DNA from: Agrobacterium sp. a22-2
GTDB lineage: Bacteria > Pseudomonadota > Alphaproteobacteria > Rhizobiales > Rhizobiaceae
Direction of reading: 5' to 3'
Assembly (NCBI RefSeq): GCF_012276985.1
Contig: NZ_JAAXMM010000014.1
Span: 1 to 64,000, forward strand
Length of the DNA stretch: 64,000 nt
Part shown: positions 1 through 8,006 of the stretch, one piece after another
Position numbering within the stretch: the stretch's first letter is position 1
How the letters are laid out: each line of letters begins with the position of its first letter
Notes under the pieces: model-generated
Databases searched by the model: none
Seen by the model: the letters and a program-made list of their open reading frames with translations, nothing else
What the model was told of the DNA's origin: nothing
Position numbers and translations under genes: made by a program

Positions 1-55
1 GGTCAGAGGGCCAGCCACCTCCCCCCTCAAGGGGGAGGTGGCTGGCCCTCTGACC
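1..55. repeat. perfect 25-bp inverted repeat with 5-nt loop
   Basis: Bases 1-25 are the exact reverse complement of bases 31-55, with loop CTCAA at 26-30. The inner core CCTCCCCC/GGGGGAGG resembles the shorter hairpin at 49404-49426. Arms this long and perfect suggest a mobile short palindromic repeat or a very stable transcript end. There is no T-run after either arm, so a classical Rho-independent terminator is unlikely. It lies 38 bp upstream of the first gene and may continue left of the window. Confidence 0.85.
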
Positions 56-93
56 GCCGTAGAACAAAATAAAAGCCCGTCGAGGACGGGGAA

Positions 94-3000
94 ATGTGTA
101 TCATGCGCATCCTGACCCCCTCCAGCCTCAGAGAAGCCTTGAATCTGGCAACCGAGAATGCCGGAACGTGCCGGTTTGTCGCCGGCGCAACGGCGTTGCA
201 GCTGGAATGGGCCAAGGGTCTACCAAAGCCAGACGCCATGATCGACCTGTCTCGCCTGCAGGCTCTGCGCGGCACGGGGACATCGGGCGGCACGTTGCGC
301 ATCGGCGCGCTGTCCACACTCAACGCCCTGATCGCCAGTACACAGATTGCCACCGATCTGCCCTTGCTGCATCAGGCCCTGGAGGTCGTCGCTGGACCCG
401 CCGTGCGCAATCTGGCAACCATCGGCGGCAATGTTGCCGGGCGGACGGGCTGTCTGCTACCGGCGCTTCTGGCGCTTGATGCCGAACTGGAGCTTGCCAC
501 GCCGGCCGGCGTGACCCGCATGCCTCTGACCGAGTGGCTGGCGCGGCTGGTGCCGGGGCCGGAAATCCTCTGTGCCATCCATTTGGTGCCGCAGGCAAGA
601 ACCGCACTGTTCACCCAGCGCAAGACCGGCCTGCTTGCCGCCTTCACACCCAGCGTCATCGGCATCGCTGCTCGCCTCGATCTCGACGGCGAGCGCATCG
701 CCAAGGCGCGGCTTGCCGTCGGTGGCGGTGTCGTGGCACCCACAAGGCTGACCGAGGCCGAGACGCTGTTGACCGGGCAAGTGCTGAAGGCTGTCGATTG
801 GGCAGCCCTGCACGCCTGCCTGCACAAGACGATCGTGGCACCCGGCGATGATGTCCGTAGCGGGTCCTACCGCGTCCAGGTCGCCGCCAATGCCATCGTT
901 CGCGGCCTTGGCGGCACGCTGCCCGGTCGCCGGCCGGTACCGATGACCAGGACGCCCGCCCCGGGCGAGCCGCTTCCCGATGAAATCGAACTGTCGCACG
1001 CAAAGCTGCCGGAGCGCTGGTTTATCCGGCCGGATGTCAGGGCGAAGATTGCCGGCACCTTGCCATATCTGACCGACAAGCGGGCAGGGGACATGCTGGT
1101 CGGCCGTATCCTGCGGGCCGGCGTGCCCCATGCCAGGATCCTGTCGATCGACACATCCGAGGCCAAGGCTCTGCCCGGCGTCGTCGCTGTTGTTACTCAT
1201 CGCGATATCGAGGGCGACAACGCTTTCGGCATCGTCATCCAGGACCAGCCGGCACTGTGCCACGACAAGGTGCGCCACCGCGGCGATCCGGTGGCCGCGG
1301 TCGCCGCCATCGATGCGGAGACCGCCGAGCGGGCGCTGGCGCTGATCCGCGTCGACTATGAAGCGCTGCCGCTGATTGACAGCCCCGAGACGGCCCTGGC
1401 GCCAGGCGCAGCACTCGTCCACGCCAGCGGCAACCTGCAACGGATCCTCAATTTCAGCCGTGGCGACAGCGCCGCCGGCTTTGCGAGAGCCGCGCATGTC
1501 ATCGAGGACACCTATGTCACGCCGCGGCAGATGCATGGTTTTATGGAGACCGAAGGCGGCTATGCCCTGGTGGAAGCCGACGGAACGCTCTCGGTCTGCG
1601 TCGGCGGTCAGCATGGCGGCCGCGATCGGCTGCAATTGTCGCGGATCCTCGGCCTGCCGGAAGACAGGATCCGTGTGGTGACCTCGCCGACAGGCGGCGC
1701 CTTTGGCGGCAAGGACGAGTTGACCGTGCAGCCGGCGCTGGCCTTGCTGGCGCTGAAAACCGGGCGCCCGGTGCGCCTGCAGCTGTCGCGGGCCGAATCC
1801 GTGCTGGCCGGCCAGAAGCGCAATACCATGGAAATCCGTATGAAGACCGCCTGTGACGGCCAGGGGTTTCTGCTGGCCCAGGAGGTCGAGGTCCTGGCGG
1901 ATGCCGGCGCCTATGCATCGCTTGGCCCGGGGGTTCTCGAAACCGCTCTCGAACACGCGACCGGTCCCTATGTCGTCCCGAACATTTCGACGCAGGGCCG
2001 GCTCGCCTATACCAATAACGGCGTCTGCGGCGCCTTTCGCGGCTTCGGCGCCAACCAGATGACCTATGCGGTCGAATGCCAGATGGACCGGCTGGCCGCC
2101 AAGGTCGGCCTCGATCCCGTCGAGATCCGGGCGCGCAACCTGCGCCTTGCCGGCTCGCCCGGTTATCTCGGCCAGACCGTCTCACCGTCGGAAAGGGTGG
2201 CCGAAATGCTTTCCGCTGCCAAGGCCTCGCCGCTCTGGCAGGCGGAGCAGGGGTTGAGCGGCGATGGCGAATGGATCATCGGCACCGGCATGGCACTGAA
2301 TTACCAGGGCAATGGCCTCGGCTCCGTCGTGCCCGACCCGGCCGGCGGCCGGCTGGCGCTGACGGCGGATGGCTTCATCGAGGGCGCTTATGGGCTGGAC
2401 GAGATGGGGCAGGGGTTGCTGACCCTGATCGAGGCCACGGTCTCGGCTGAACTCGGCTGCGCCCGCACCGATGTGCGGGCCACAGTCGGCGACACCAGGC
2501 TTGCGCCGGAATCCGGCTCGACGACAGCGTCGCGCGGCACCTATGTGGTCTGGGCCTCGGCAAAAATGGCGGCACCCGAATTCAGCCAGGCCATGCGCGA
2601 TGCTGCCGGCCAGATCCTGCACCGCCCTCCCGACAGTCTGGTGCTGGCGCCGGGCGGCTTTGCCGAGCGCGGCAGCAATAGCGGCGAGATCCTGCTGACC
2701 TACAAGGAGCTGGCCGAAAGCCTGGAAGACACTGAGCGGCCAAGCGTCACAGTCGCCTACGAATTTCCAAAGACCGAGTATCCAAGCGCCAATGCCCGTT
2801 ACATCTTCGCCTTCGGCGCAACACTTGCCCGGGTCGCCGTCAGCCGGGTGACCGGCGCGGTGCGGGTGCTCGACCTGCACCAGCATTCGGCGGCCGGTCC
2901 CGTCATGGATGTCGCGGCCTATCTCGGCCAGCTCGAAGGCGGCGCCGTGCAGGGCCTCGGCTTCACCTTGAGCGAAGACGCGCTGATGCGGGCAGGGGCC

Positions 3001-3243
3001 TATCTGACCACCAATCTCGACACCTACATGCTGCCCGGCATCGCCGATGCGCCCGCGTCGATGCGGGTCTTTGCGTTGGAAAGTCTCGACGAGGGCGACA
3101 CGCTCGGGCCGCGCGGCTCCGGTGAACTCGGTATCGGCGCGGTAACGCCGGCCATCGCCAATGCCATCGCGTCCGCCATCGGCGTCTGGCCGGCCGTCAC
3201 GCCCATTGCGCCCGAAACCCTGCTCAAGGAGATGTCGACATGA
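94..3243 (+). CDS. xanthine dehydrogenase-family molybdenum hydroxylase, fused FAD and molybdopterin subunits
   Basis: This 1049-residue protein oxidises a carbon centre of an unidentified substrate by hydroxylation with water and passes electrons through FAD. Residues about 1-280 are a CoxM-type FAD-binding domain (RFVAGATALQ, TIGGNVAG). Residues about 320-430 are the a/b hammerhead of the aldehyde oxidase/xanthine dehydrogenase family. The rest is the CoxL-type molybdopterin domain with GGAFGGKDE, AFRGFGANQ and a C-terminal GSGELGIG carrying the expected catalytic Glu. No signal peptide is seen, so it is cytoplasmic. ATG 94 has GAGGA 7 nt upstream; ATG 103 is an alternative. The stop overlaps the next start (ATGA), which supplies the missing 2Fe-2S subunit. 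Fusion of medium and large subunits is less common than separate genes. The substrate (aldehyde, purine or N-heterocycle) cannot be told. Confidence 0.88.
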   Translation: MCIMRILTPSSLREALNLATENAGTCRFVAGATALQLEWAKGLPKPDAMIDLSRLQALRGTGTSGGTLRIGALSTLNALIASTQIATDLPLLHQALEVVAGPAVRNLATIGGNVAGRTGCLLPALLALDAELELATPAGVTRMPLTEWLARLVPGPEILCAIHLVPQARTALFTQRKTGLLAAFTPSVIGIAARLDLDGERIAKARLAVGGGVVAPTRLTEAETLLTGQVLKAVDWAALHACLHKTIVAPGDDVRSGSYRVQVAANAIVRGLGGTLPGRRPVPMTRTPAPGEPLPDEIELSHAKLPERWFIRPDVRAKIAGTLPYLTDKRAGDMLVGRILRAGVPHARILSIDTSEAKALPGVVAVVTHRDIEGDNAFGIVIQDQPALCHDKVRHRGDPVAAVAAIDAETAERALALIRVDYEALPLIDSPETALAPGAALVHASGNLQRILNFSRGDSAAGFARAAHVIEDTYVTPRQMHGFMETEGGYALVEADGTLSVCVGGQHGGRDRLQLSRILGLPEDRIRVVTSPTGGAFGGKDELTVQPALALLALKTGRPVRLQLSRAESVLAGQKRNTMEIRMKTACDGQGFLLAQEVEVLADAGAYASLGPGVLETALEHATGPYVVPNISTQGRLAYTNNGVCGAFRGFGANQMTYAVECQMDRLAAKVGLDPVEIRARNLRLAGSPGYLGQTVSPSERVAEMLSAAKASPLWQAEQGLSGDGEWIIGTGMALNYQGNGLGSVVPDPAGGRLALTADGFIEGAYGLDEMGQGLLTLIEATVSAELGCARTDVRATVGDTRLAPESGSTTASRGTYVVWASAKMAAPEFSQAMRDAAGQILHRPPDSLVLAPGGFAERGSNSGEILLTYKELAESLEDTERPSVTVAYEFPKTEYPSANARYIFAFGATLARVAVSRVTGAVRVLDLHQHSAAGPVMDVAAYLGQLEGGAVQGLGFTLSEDALMRAGAYLTTNLDTYMLPGIADAPASMRVFALESLDEGDTLGPRGSGELGIGAVTPAIANAIASAIGVWPAVTPIAPETLLKEMST

Positions 3244-3755
3244 TGCAGGAACCGCACCGGCTGCTGTGTCTCGACCTCATGCTGAACGGCGAGCATGTCA
3301 TCGTGACTGCCGCACCGGACAAGAGACTGACCGAGATCTTGCGCGACCAAAGGGAACAGACCGCCACCAAGCTGGCCTGTGGCATCGGGCGCTGCGGCGC
3401 CTGCACGGTGCTGATGAACGGCCAACCGGTCAATGCCTGCCTGGTCATGGCGTGGCAGCTCGACGGCGCCACCGTCGTCACGGCCGAAGGCCTCGATGCT
3501 CTGCCGGAAGCGATCATCGTCCGCGAAGCGCTGGCCGAAGAAAATGCCTTTCAATGCGGCTATTGCGCGCCGGGTTTTTCGGTGATGCTGACGGCACTGC
3601 TGATCGCCAATCCCGATGCCGATGAGGCCGACATCCGCGTCGGGCTGGAGGGCAATCTCTGCCGCTGCACGGGCTATCACTCGATCATCCGCGGCGCGCT
3701 TCTGGCCGCCGAAACTCTGCGCCGGCGCCGTGCCGCTGACGCTTCCGGAGACTGA
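3240..3755 (+). CDS. 2Fe-2S subunit of the molybdenum hydroxylase (CoxS/XdhA-type)
   Basis: This 171-residue protein carries the two 2Fe-2S clusters that relay electrons between molybdopterin and FAD. The N-terminal plant-ferredoxin cluster motif is CGIGRCGAC with a further Cys in VNAC. The C-terminal [2Fe-2S]-binding domain has CGYCAPGF and CRCTGY. The length is usual for the family. It overlaps the fused FAD/Mo subunit by 4 bp and is followed 1 bp later by an aldehyde dehydrogenase, so the three are one transcription unit. Confidence 0.92.
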   Translation: MMQEPHRLLCLDLMLNGEHVIVTAAPDKRLTEILRDQREQTATKLACGIGRCGACTVLMNGQPVNACLVMAWQLDGATVVTAEGLDALPEAIIVREALAEENAFQCGYCAPGFSVMLTALLIANPDADEADIRVGLEGNLCRCTGYHSIIRGALLAAETLRRRRAADASGD

Positions 3756-3756
3756 C

Positions 3757-5271
3757 ATGACGCTTGCCATCACAACGCCGCAGCCAAAGACCGAAGGCGC
3801 CAGGGCCTTCCTTGCCAAGGCCCGCAAGCAGATCCTGATCGACGGCCAATGGCGCGATGCCGGAACGGGCAGCACATTCGAGACCCTTGATCCGGCGTCC
3901 GGCCAGATGCTGGCGCTGCTGGCCGAAGGCACGGCGGACGACGTGGATGCCGCGGTTGCCAGTGCCCGCCAGGCCATGACCAGCCCTGAATGGCGCGGCC
4001 TGACGCCATCGGCCCGCGGCAAGCTTCTGTGGAAGATCGCCGACTTGATCGACGCCCATGTCGAGGAACTGGCGGAACTCGAAACCCTCGACCAGGGCAA
4101 GAGCTACAAGACCGGCCGCTTCGGCGAGATCCCGGCTTCGGCCGAACAGTTCCGCTATTTTGCCGGCTTCTGCACAAAAATCCTCGGCACGACCATTCCC
4201 ACATCGATATCCTACCAGCCGGCCGGCAAGCAGATTTTTGCCTATACGACCCGCGAGCCGATCGGCGTCGTAGCAGCGATCACGCCGTGGAATTCGCCCA
4301 TGCTGATGGCGGCGATGAAGCTGGCGCCGGCATTAGCCGCCGGCTGCACGGTCGTGCTGAAACCCGCTGAGGAAACCTCGCTGACGGCGCTTCGCCTCGG
4401 CGAACTGATGCTGGAAGCCGGCCTGCCAAAAGGCGTTGTCAATATCGTCACGGGTTTCGGCGAGGTCGTCGGAGCCGCGCTCACCGCCCATCCCGATGTC
4501 GACAAGGTCGCCTTTACCGGCTCCACCGAGGTGGGTAAGATGATCGTCGGAGCGGCGCAGGGCAATCTCAAAAAGCTGACGCTGGAACTCGGCGGCAAAT
4601 CGCCGGCCATCATCCTGCCCGATGCCGACATGGCATTGGCCATTCCCGGCGTGGCGCGGGGTATTTTTTCCAATTCCGGCCAGGTCTGCGTGGCTGGCTC
4701 CCGTGTCTATGCCCATACTTCGGTCTATAACCAGGTGGTCGAGGGGCTATCGAAGGCGGCGTCGGCCCTGACCCTCGGCCACGGCCTTGATCCCGCAACC
4801 GATCTCGGACCGCTGGTCAACCGCAAGCAGGCCGACCGTGTCGCCGGTTTCATCCGCGACGGACGCGCAGACGGTGCGGAGATTGCCGCCGGAGGCCGCC
4901 AGGATGGCGAATTCGGCACCTTCTTCGAGCCGACCGTCGTCACATCGGTCAGGCCCGACATGCGGCTGATGCGCGAGGAGATTTTTGGGCCCGTGGTCGC
5001 CGTCACGCCTTTCGACGATCCGACGGAAGCGATCACCTTTGCCAATGATAGCCCCTATGGCCTTGCCGGCAGCGTGTGGACGCAGGATCTGTCCAGCGCG
5101 CACCGGCTGGCCGCCAGCGTCAAGGCCGGCACGATCTGGATCAACTGCCATTCCTATTTCTCGCCGGAACTGCCCAAGGGCGGCCACAAGCAATCCGGCT
5201 GGGGTTATGAGAACGGCGCGCCGGGGCTCGACAATTACCTGGAGACCAAGACGGTCTGCGCGGTGATCTGA
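3757..5271 (+). CDS. NAD(P)-dependent aldehyde dehydrogenase
   Basis: This 504-residue member of the aldehyde dehydrogenase superfamily oxidises an aldehyde to the acid. The ELGGKSP motif contains the general-base Glu, SGQVCVAGSR contains the catalytic Cys, and ITPWNSPM and FTGSTEVG belong to the cofactor-binding fold. ATG 3757 directly follows the Fe-S subunit stop; an upstream in-frame extension would overlap that gene and lacks family similarity. Coexpression with a molybdenum hydroxylase suggests successive oxidation steps on one substrate, perhaps an amino-alcohol- or betaine-type aldehyde. The specific substrate is inference. A promoter for the next gene begins just after the stop. Confidence 0.9.
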   Translation: MTLAITTPQPKTEGARAFLAKARKQILIDGQWRDAGTGSTFETLDPASGQMLALLAEGTADDVDAAVASARQAMTSPEWRGLTPSARGKLLWKIADLIDAHVEELAELETLDQGKSYKTGRFGEIPASAEQFRYFAGFCTKILGTTIPTSISYQPAGKQIFAYTTREPIGVVAAITPWNSPMLMAAMKLAPALAAGCTVVLKPAEETSLTALRLGELMLEAGLPKGVVNIVTGFGEVVGAALTAHPDVDKVAFTGSTEVGKMIVGAAQGNLKKLTLELGGKSPAIILPDADMALAIPGVARGIFSNSGQVCVAGSRVYAHTSVYNQVVEGLSKAASALTLGHGLDPATDLGPLVNRKQADRVAGFIRDGRADGAEIAAGGRQDGEFGTFFEPTVVTSVRPDMRLMREEIFGPVVAVTPFDDPTEAITFANDSPYGLAGSVWTQDLSSAHRLAASVKAGTIWINCHSYFSPELPKGGHKQSGWGYENGAPGLDNYLETKTVCAVI

Positions 5272-5276
5272 GTACC

Positions 5277-5304
5277 TTGTCAGGCACAGCCGCTTCTCTA
5301 TAAT
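5277..5304 (+). promoter_or_regulatory. sigma-70 promoter of the SMR gene
   Basis: A -35 box TTGTCA at 5277-5282 is followed after 16 bp by a perfect -10 box TATAAT at 5299-5304. The predicted transcription start is about 5311, which is the first base of the riboswitch P1 stem. Confidence 0.8.
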
Positions 5305-5310
5305 CGGTGC

Positions 5311-5366
5311 GCGGGGACGACTCCGCCACCTATTCATTCATCCGGGACGACCCGATCCTATCGGAG
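5311..5366 (+). promoter_or_regulatory. guanidine-II (mini-ykkC) riboswitch candidate
   Basis: There are two small hairpins, each capped by an ACGA tetraloop. P1 is GCGGGG-ACGA-CTCCGC (5311-5326) and P2 is CGGG-ACGA-CCCG (5343-5354), joined by a 16-nt linker. Paired stems with ACGR loops, a short linker and a ribosome-binding site just 3' define the mini-ykkC class, which binds guanidine. The SD GGAG (5363-5366) lies 6 nt before the ATG. CTCC in the 3' arm of P1 could pair with it when P1 is open, which fits translational activation by guanidine. The downstream gene is a SugE/Gdx transporter, the usual partner of this class. Confidence 0.85.
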
Positions 5367-5372
5367 ACCATC

Positions 5373-5693
5373 ATGCCCTGGATCTTCCTCGTCGCCGCCG
5401 GACTGCTTGAAATCGTCTGGGCCTTTGCGCTCAAGCAGTCCGACGGGTTCACGCGCCTCGTGCCGTCGGCCATCACCGTGGTCGCCATGCTCGGCAGCAT
5501 CGTCCTGCTGGCGCTGGCCATGCGCTCGCTGCCGCTCGGCACTTCCTACATGATCTGGACCGGCATCGGCGCCGTCGGCGCCTTCGCGGTCGGCATCGTC
5601 ATGCTCGGCGAACCCGTGACCCCCATGCGCCTCACCGCCGCAACGCTGATCGTCGCCGGCCTGGTGATGATGAAACTGTCGACCACGGCATAG
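5373..5693 (+). CDS. sugE: SMR-family guanidinium exporter (SugE/Gdx)
   Basis: This 106-residue, four-helix small multidrug resistance protein works in the inner membrane as a proton-coupled antiporter. The first helix has the SugE-type AGLLEIVWAFALK with the essential Glu, and the WTGIGAVG and GEPVTPMRL segments match SugE closely. SugE members that export guanidinium are called Gdx. The guanidine-II riboswitch directly upstream is strong contextual evidence for that substrate over quaternary ammonium compounds. ATG 5373 is chosen because GGAG lies 6 nt upstream; an in-frame ORF extension to 5307 would run through the riboswitch. Confidence 0.93.
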   Translation: MPWIFLVAAGLLEIVWAFALKQSDGFTRLVPSAITVVAMLGSIVLLALAMRSLPLGTSYMIWTGIGAVGAFAVGIVMLGEPVTPMRLTAATLIVAGLVMMKLSTTA

Positions 5694-5890
5694 GCCGCCG
5701 AGTATGGCACAGCCGGGACGCGCCCGAAATTCGGCGATATGGATGTGAGTTCCATAATAAATCTTATGCGATTAAGCCATGTAGCCGCAAAGTTAAAGTG
5801 TCCTGTTTCTGCAAAGTAAGAATGTCACACTCCCCGACGCTGAGCGACGTCTGGGAGAGAAGCGGCCGGGTGCAGAAACAATCGCGGCTT
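5694..5890. other. 197-bp intergenic stretch with direct repeats, possible IS21-type end relic
   Basis: There is no supportable gene here. Two imperfect 16-bp direct repeats occur: GCAAAGTTAAAGTGTC at 5787-5802 and GCAAAGTAAGAATGTC at 5811-5826, matching at 13 of 16 positions with an 8-bp gap. Tandem terminal repeats of this look are known at the ends of IS21-family elements. No transposase remains, so a relic is only inferred. Confidence 0.35.
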
Positions 5891-7402
5891 TCATGCGCGT
5901 TCTCCTTGAATGGTACCGAGGCCCACCTTCGCCAGATAGTCGTCGAGTGAAGCCTTGTCTTCCTTGCCGAAAATCGCCGCGACATAACCGTCCGGCCGAA
6001 CTAGGACGCGGTCTCCCGCGATCAGGCTATAGGCCGACTGAACATGGCCGCCATCATCGACGATGTCGCCCGTTGGGCCAACCCGATAGATGTGCAGGCC
6101 TCGGCGCGGTGGGATCGCGCCGTCATCTTCGTAGGCCAGCAGGCTCCAATGCGGCCCCTTGAATAGTTCGAAGAGGCGCGAGGCTTGGCCCGCAGCGCCT
6201 CGGACCGGCGCATCGGGTGCGCGGCTGCCCGCCATCAGCCCGACCGGGCGTTCCGGCGTTTGGACCGCGAGGGAAGATCCGGGATAACCGATATCCAGCT
6301 GATGGACATCGCGTCCGCGCCGCAAGACCGACTGCTTGGCCTCGTCAAGCAGCTTGGTGGCCAATCCCAACATGGCTTGAGCGACGGGACGCCGTTCCTC
6401 CTCATAGGTATCGAGCAGGCTGTCAGCAGCGCCGGCAAGCACGGCGCCCAATTTCCAGCCGAGGTTGTAGGCGTCCTGCACACTTGTATTGAGACCTTGG
6501 CCACCCGTCGGCGGATGGGTGTGGGCCGCGTCGCCGATCAGGAAAATGCGCCCGACGCGGTAGCTATCGGCGAGCCGGGCATTCATCTGATAGGCCGAAG
6601 CCCAGGACACGGACGTCGCAACAATATCCGCTCTGCCGGACCTTGCCGCGATGAGGGCCGTCAGCCCTTCGGCCGAAAGATCGATGTCGCCTTCGAAAGG
6701 AATGGGGCCCTGCACCTGAAACAGGTCGGTTCCAGCCAGCGGGCAAAGCATGATCTGCCGCTGCATGTCCTTCTCGCCGAAACGGTGCCATACGTCACGG
6801 GACAGACCCGGAACCGTGACGTCCGCAACGATGGCGCGCACGCCGAGCGTCTTGCCCGGGAAGCCGACGCCAAGCGCGTGGCGGACAAAACTGCGGCCGC
6901 CATCGGCGCCGACCAGCCAGCGCACGCGAAGACTTTCCTCTCCCCTGCCGTCGACGATCCGTGCCGTTACACCGCTTGCGTCCTGCTCGAAGCCGATGAG
7001 CTCGCAGCCGAACTCAGCCTGATATCCGAGTTCGGCGAGGCGTTCGCGAAGGACACTTTCGGTCAGAAACTGCGGCACCATCAGAGCGAGATGATAAGGC
7101 TCTTGTGCTGTAGGCTCCTGGTGTTCGCCAAATTCGGCATCGATGAAGCTGCCGTCGTCCTGATAGTTGCGCAGCTTCGGATAAAGGCCACCAACTGCGA
7201 CGACCTTGTCGAGAATTCCGAGGTCCGCGAAGACTTCCTGCGTCCGTGGCTGAATGCCCTTGCCGCGCGAGCCGTGGAACGGTTGCTCCATCTTCTCGAT
7301 CAATCGGAAGGACACGCCGCGCCGTGCAAGATCGATAGCCAATGTCAGGCCCGCCGCGCCTGCTCCGCAGATGAGAACGTCAGTTGCGAAATGATTTGTC
7401 AT
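5891..7402 (-). CDS. FAD-dependent aromatic monooxygenase (PheA/TfdB-like flavoprotein hydroxylase)
   Basis: This 503-residue class A flavin monooxygenase hydroxylates a small, probably aromatic, compound with NAD(P)H and oxygen. The Rossmann FAD site GAGAAGLTLA is at residues about 12-21. The DG motif is GADGGRS and the GD motif is GDAAHTHPPTGGQG, in the order and spacing usual for the family. Start ATG 7402 has AGGTG 3-4 nt upstream; the longer ORF to 7477 would run through the regulatory region. It is divergent from a MarR gene 44 bp away, with candidate operators between them, so substrate-induced derepression is likely. The substrate is unknown. Confidence 0.87.
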   Translation of the reverse strand: MTNHFATDVLICGAGAAGLTLAIDLARRGVSFRLIEKMEQPFHGSRGKGIQPRTQEVFADLGILDKVVAVGGLYPKLRNYQDDGSFIDAEFGEHQEPTAQEPYHLALMVPQFLTESVLRERLAELGYQAEFGCELIGFEQDASGVTARIVDGRGEESLRVRWLVGADGGRSFVRHALGVGFPGKTLGVRAIVADVTVPGLSRDVWHRFGEKDMQRQIMLCPLAGTDLFQVQGPIPFEGDIDLSAEGLTALIAARSGRADIVATSVSWASAYQMNARLADSYRVGRIFLIGDAAHTHPPTGGQGLNTSVQDAYNLGWKLGAVLAGAADSLLDTYEEERRPVAQAMLGLATKLLDEAKQSVLRRGRDVHQLDIGYPGSSLAVQTPERPVGLMAGSRAPDAPVRGAAGQASRLFELFKGPHWSLLAYEDDGAIPPRRGLHIYRVGPTGDIVDDGGHVQSAYSLIAGDRVLVRPDGYVAAIFGKEDKASLDDYLAKVGLGTIQGERA

Positions 7403-7413
7403 CGTCACCTCCA

Positions 7414-7432
7414 TATGTGTAATATGCACATA
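7414..7432. promoter_or_regulatory. candidate MarR operator 1
   Basis: TATGTGTAATATGCACATA is a near-palindrome (ATGTG...CACAT arms) in the 44-bp gap between the monooxygenase and marR starts. It shares the half-site GCACATA with a second palindrome inside the marR start region. Confidence 0.6.
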
Positions 7433-7446
7433 ACAGGAGATTGGTG

Positions 7447-7944
7447 ATGACGTCAAATAAAAACGTGCATAATGCACATATTTCCCTGCTGCTGCGCGAC
7501 CTGCATGGCGCGCTGCTCGATATCGTCAGCGTGATGAACCGCCCACAGCGCGACGAGGCGATGGTCAGGGAAGCCGGAATACCGCTCGACCGCGCGCTGT
7601 TCCCGCTGCTGGTGATGATCGAGCGGCTGGGGCCGATCGGCATCATCGAGCTGGCGGATCGCGTCGGACGTGATTACACAACGGTCAGTCGCCAGGTCAC
7701 CAAGCTCGAAAGTCTGGGACTGGCTGACCGCAAGGAGAACCCTTCCGACCGCCGATCGAGACAGGCCGTCATCACTCCCGCCGGCAAGGTCATGACTGAG
7801 CGGGTCGATGCGGCGCGCGACAGGATCGGCCGGGCAATCTTTAGCACATGGGAAGAGGAGGACGTTGCCAGCCTCGTGCGCCTGATGCGCCGGTTGGCGG
7901 ATTCCATGAATGTCGAACCAGAGGACGGCCCTGACGGGTCCTGA
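7447..7944 (+). CDS. MarR-family transcriptional regulator
   Basis: This 165-residue winged-helix repressor binds DNA as a dimer. The core has the MarR pattern ELADRVGRDYTTVSRQVTKL (recognition helix, residues about 68-87) and the wing segment ENPSDRRSRQ. ATG 7447 is preceded by AGGAGA with 6-nt spacing; TTG 7441 is less likely. It is divergent from the flavin monooxygenase and probably controls that gene and itself. The ligand is unknown, possibly the monooxygenase substrate. Confidence 0.9.
   Translation: MTSNKNVHNAHISLLLRDLHGALLDIVSVMNRPQRDEAMVREAGIPLDRALFPLLVMIERLGPIGIIELADRVGRDYTTVSRQVTKLESLGLADRKENPSDRRSRQAVITPAGKVMTERVDAARDRIGRAIFSTWEEEDVASLVRLMRRLADSMNVEPEDGPDGS
7465..7477. promoter_or_regulatory. 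candidate MarR operator 2, inside marR codons 7-11
   Basis: GTGCAT-A-ATGCAC is a perfect 6-bp inverted repeat around one central base and is followed by ATA, so it repeats the GCACATA half-site of operator 1. Its centre is 48 bp from that of operator 1. Position inside the coding start suggests autorepression by roadblock. Confidence 0.5.
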
Positions 7945-8006
7945 CACAAGACCATCTTGCGATCACCTCGGGAGTCCCGCCCTCGCGGTCTGAGACAGAT
8001 CGAAAA

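Noticed and set aside
1..55. the long palindrome as a Rho-independent terminator
   Set aside because: Neither strand has a T-run after the stem.
457..1956. 499-codon minus-strand frame opposite the molybdenum hydroxylase
   Set aside because: It lies wholly opposite a well-supported gene, has no family similarity and a composition (Gln/Arg/His-rich) typical of mirrored GC-rich codons.
6185..7447. 420-codon plus-strand frame opposite the flavin monooxygenase
   Set aside because: It is antisense to a gene with clear FAD motifs and has no recognisable domain.
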